Below, in pieces: positions 60,465 through 64,000 of a stretch of 64,000 bases of DNA (positions are counted from its first letter, which is position 1; each line of letters begins with the position of its first letter). The DNA lies in NCBI RefSeq assembly GCF_030272615.1, contig NC_081414.1, positions 234,824,233 through 234,888,232 of the forward strand. The letters are read 5' to 3'. The notes beneath the pieces are model-generated. The model saw only the letters and a program-made list of their open reading frames with translations, did no database searches and was not told the DNA's origin. The position numbers were made by a program, and so were the translations under genes. This stretch comes from Cryptomeria japonica (lineage: Eukaryota > Streptophyta > Pinopsida > Cupressales > Cupressaceae).

Positions 60465-61760
60465 ATGATGAAGAAAGAGGGTCCTAAGTTCAACAAGGAT
60501 AACTACAAGATCTTGAAAGACAAGATGAAGATCTACATTAAATCTCTTAGTGCACAGTATTGGAAACATGTGGAAAACAAATATGTTGCTCCTACTACTA
60601 CTCCCTTGACACTAGATGAACTCAAAGAGTAGCAAGAGAACATGCAAGCCTTAGAAGCTATTGTAAGTACCATATCTGATTCAGAATATAATGATGTTCA
60701 AGGAATGGAAATTGCACAAGAAGTATGGGAAAAGCTAGATACAATCTATTGAGGAGATGAGCATGTACAAAGAGCCAAAGAGGAAAGCTTGAGAGGAAAG
60801 TTTGACAACATGAGAATGCAGGAAGGTGAAAATATTGTACAATATGGTCAGAGAATCAAAGAAGTTGTTGGTGGCATAAAGAGTGTTGGAGACAAAATTG
60901 AAGGTGATGCAATAGTAAGTAAGATGCTTATAACTCTTCAACCTCAATATGTTGTAAGAGTATCCACAATCCAAGAACTTAGATCTATTTCAAAGGACAA
61001 GGTAACTGTTGATTCATTGATTGGTAAACTTACAAATTTTGAGTTAAATAGTTTTGATAATAGTGTGATAAAATCTATTGAAATTGCCTTTAGAACTTTT
61101 GTTACCAGTTCATTTGCTAGAAAAGGAAAAGAGATATGTCAAAATCATGAGTGCAGGACAAGTCATGGAAGTAACCGGGGAAATGAAGAACATGAAGATC
61201 AAGTGATGGAACTTGAGGCACTGTTAGCAAAAAGATTTCCAAGAGGCACTGGTAAGTATAAAGGAAAGCTACCTTTGAAGTGTTTCTCTTGTAATAAAAT
61301 TGGTCATATTGTTGCTAACTTCCCTAACACCGACAAGAAAGAAAGGTTCAAAAAATTCAAAGGAAAAGGCAGGAAACATTGTTATGTTGTAGTGGATGAA
61401 GGTGTGACTGATGAGGAGTTTGAAGATGAAGAAGACAATGAAGAAATTGTGTTTGTAGCTGTAAAAGAGGAACTGTTAGATGAAAAAGCACTAGTATCTC
61501 ATATGAAGAATAGTGATCAGTGGGTTATAGATAGTGGTTGCTCACACCACATGACTGGGGACATAAGTAAGTTCTTAACTCTTAATAAATTTGATGGAGG
61601 TGTTGTTAGATTTGGAAATAACTCTCCCTGCATGGTGAAAGGTAAAGGTTCTATCTCTCTAAATGAGAAGAGTAATGTTGATGATGTATTTTGGGTTGAT
61701 GGTCTAAAGCATAATCTTGTAAGTGTTGGTCAACTCAATGATAAAGGTTATTTTCTTTAG
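60465..61760 (+). pseudogene. Element 3 gag and protease
   Basis: The start is ATG 60465 (MMKKEGPKFNKDNYKILKDK). A copia-type gag follows, interrupted by TAG near 60630 and TGA near 60751, then open from 60789 to 61760. The zinc knuckle CFSCNKIGHIVANF has lost its last Cys (Phe in its place). An acidic stretch precedes the protease box WVIDSGCSHHMTGD, whose catalytic DSG is intact. The frame ends at a TAG near 61758 after GQLNDKGYFL. Pol continues in the same reading frame apart from stops. Confidence 0.92.
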
Positions 61761-64000
61761 TTTAAAAGTGGAGTCTTCAGAATTCTTGGAGATAATGATG
61801 AACTGATTGCAACCGGGAAGAAAACTAGAGGTAACTTATTTTATTTGAATGCTAATGTTAATAATTGTCTGGTTGCAAGAATAGAAGATAGTTGGTTGTG
61901 GCACAAGAGATGTTGTCATATGAATTTTGATAACTTGGTGAAGGTAAGCAAGTTAAGTGTTGCAAGAGGATTGCCACAAATCGTTAAACCGGATAATGTG
62001 ATCTGTAAAGATTGTCAAATTGGTAACATGGCCTCTAGTTCTTTTAAGAGCAACAAGTGTTCAGCTGAGAATATTTTGGATTTGGTACATACTGGTCTCT
62101 GTGGCCCTTTGAGAATAAAAAGTTATTTTGGTGATAGATATTTCATGCTTTTTACTGATGACTATTCTAAGATGATGTGGGTTACATTCTTAAAGGAGAA
62201 ATTTGAATATTTTAGTAAGTTCAAATCATTTAAAGCTATAATTGAAAATGAGACCGGTAAGAATTTGAAATGTTTAAGATTAGACTGGGGAGGTGAATTC
62301 ACATCTGATGAATTTGTTAAGTATTGTGATGAACAGGGTATAAAGAGATAGATGTCTACTATGAGGACACCACAACAGAATGGCATAGCGGAAATGATGA
62401 ACAGAACAATAGTTGAAGCTACAAGAACTATGTTATTACAGGGTGATGTATCCAAAATGTTTTGGAGAGAAGCGGTCAATACTGTTGTATATACTTTAAA
62501 CTGGGTACTGGTAAAGAGAGGTAACAATAGGACACCCTATGAGCTGTGGTATGGAAAAAATCCTTGTGTCTGTTATTTCAAAAAATTTGGTAGTCAATGT
62601 TTTATTAAGAGAGATATCTACACTGAGAAGTTTGATGCAAAATCTAATGAAGGAATATTTCTTGGTTACTCTACTAAGAGTAAGGCATATAAATGTTACA
62701 ATAAGAGAACTAAGAAGATTGTTGAAAGTGCTAATGTGAAGGTAGATGATCTATCTGGAAATTCTGAAGGTACCACCAGATCTGAACCTAAAAAGAATGA
62801 TAATGTTGATAAACTTGTGATTATTGAACCGGAAGCATAGAACAATGAAGAACAGGCAAATGCAAAATTAGGTGCTCAACCGGTAAGTGATGATAGAGAT
62901 GAAGAAAATGAAGAACTTGGTGCAAAAGATGCAGAATCGACACATGTATTACCTAGATATGTCAGATTAAACCATTCACAAGATCAGATAATTGGTGATA
63001 AGAATGCAGGTGTGAAAACCAGGAGGAAGATCCGAGAGAACTCATGCTTGATATCAACAATAGAACCCAAGACAGTAAAAGAAGCACTAAAAGATGATGA
63101 TTGGGTTAATGCAATGAATGAATAATTAGATCAAATTAAGAAGAATCAGACATGGTCGCTTATTCCTAGACCGAAGGATAAGAATGTGATTGGAACAAAA
63201 TGGGTCTTTAGGAATAAATTGAATGGAGAAGGAAAATTTGTGAGAAACAAGGCAAGGTTATTTTGCAAAGGATATGCACAGGAAGAAGGTGAGGATTTTG
63301 GTAAAAAATTTGCACCTGTTGATAGATTAGAAGGAGTAAGGATGCTACTGGCATTTACTGCATATAAGGGATTCAAAGTCTATCAAATGGATATCAAATT
63401 AACCTTTCTAAATGGGATTCTAGAAGAGGAAGTATACATTGAATAATCGGATGGGTTTTCCTTGACTGATGATAAGGACATGGTGTGTAAATTTCACAAA
63501 GATTTGCATGCTCTAAAGCAGGCACCGAGAGCATGGTATGAGAGATTACATGCACATTTGATCAAGATTGGATTCCAACGTACCAGTGAGGACAATAATA
63601 TTTATCTGAAAATTGATGGAGACAAGATGTTGATAGCTGAAGTGTTTGTAGATGATATAATTTTTGGTGGAAATGATGATATGAGTATGAATTTTTCTGA
63701 TGAGATGAAAAAGGAATTCGAAATGTCTCTAATTGGTGAAATTAAGTTCTTTATTGGCTTACAAGTCCAACAACTGGATGGTGGTATCTTTATTTGTCAA
63801 AGCAAGTATATCAAAGAGGTGTTGAAGACTTTTGGCATGGAAGACTACAAATCTGTAGGAACACCGATGGTAACAGGCTGCAAGTTGACAAAGCAAGATG
63901 ATTCCCTTGATGTTAGTGAAAAAGAATGCAGGTCTATGATTGGCAAGCTACACTATGTTGTTCATAGCAGATCGGATATTACTCATGATGTTGGATTAGT
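61761..64000 (+). pseudogene. Element 3 pol, cut by the window end
   Basis: The GAG-pre-integrase region (WLWHKRCCHMNFDNL, CKDCQIG) is followed by the integrase core. Its first Asp is lost (LVHTGLCGPL, where HTDLCGP is expected). The second is kept (CLRLDWGGEFTS) and the Glu is kept in NGIAEMMNRT. Reverse transcriptase has KWVFRNKLNGEGK, QMDIKLTFLNG and an intact FVDDIIFGG. Stops occur at 62349-62351, 62838-62840, 63123 and 63444. The reading proceeds toward RNase H (MIGKLHYVVHSRSD) when the window ends. Dead copy, moderately old. Confidence 0.92.

Overview
This is plant nuclear DNA. The evidence is spliced genes with GT-AG introns, a tonoplast aquaporin gene, pentatricopeptide-repeat (PPR) remnants, Ty1/copia retrotransposons primed by initiator-Met tRNA (the primer site reads TGGTATCAGAGC), and long AT-rich tracts with almost no intact genes. 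The density of old nested elements and a long LTR with TGTAATGTCCCC/GGGGACATTACA ends suggest a large-genome seed plant, perhaps a gymnosperm. That lineage call is inference.

Layout. 1-2120: a 35/71-bp tandem-repeat field ending in an LTR/primer-site junction. 2948-4590: a probable solo LTR with a 5-bp target duplication. 5303-15411: a decayed Ty1/copia element (element 1), split in its RNase H region by a younger, nearly intact, minus-strand Ty1/copia element (element 2, 8814-14817). Both LTRs of element 2 and its 5-bp target duplication (TTCAG) are visible. 17100-17320: remnant of a double-stranded-RNA-binding domain. 18560-18930: LTR-like promoter piece. 20160-20330: Ty3/gypsy integrase scrap.

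21378-27897: the most unusual locus. Two decayed multi-exon genes face each other. The plus-strand gene is unrecognised. The minus-strand gene encodes a large, cysteine-rich, transposase-like protein. The short space between them is full of repeats, and related ACTCGGTC words lie outside both genes. This looks like a two-gene DNA transposon of a family I cannot name.

30656-37912: a very large imperfect inverted repeat whose arms carry PPR gene fragments, with a tRNA-derived SINE at its left edge. 39494-39875: tandem repeats. 40756-43074: the only intact host gene, a TIP4-type aquaporin of 249 residues in three exons. Its first intron is swollen by a roughly 96-bp minisatellite. 52790-53739: an inverted paralogue of the same gene, promoter included, now a pseudogene with both NPA boxes changed to NPL and a deletion in exon 3. 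55360-57000: decayed repetitive-family coding sequence. 58702-64000: a third Ty1/copia element (5' LTR, primer site, gag and most of pol), cut by the window edge.

The stretches between are AT-rich and show microsatellites, short duplications and TE debris but no supportable genes.
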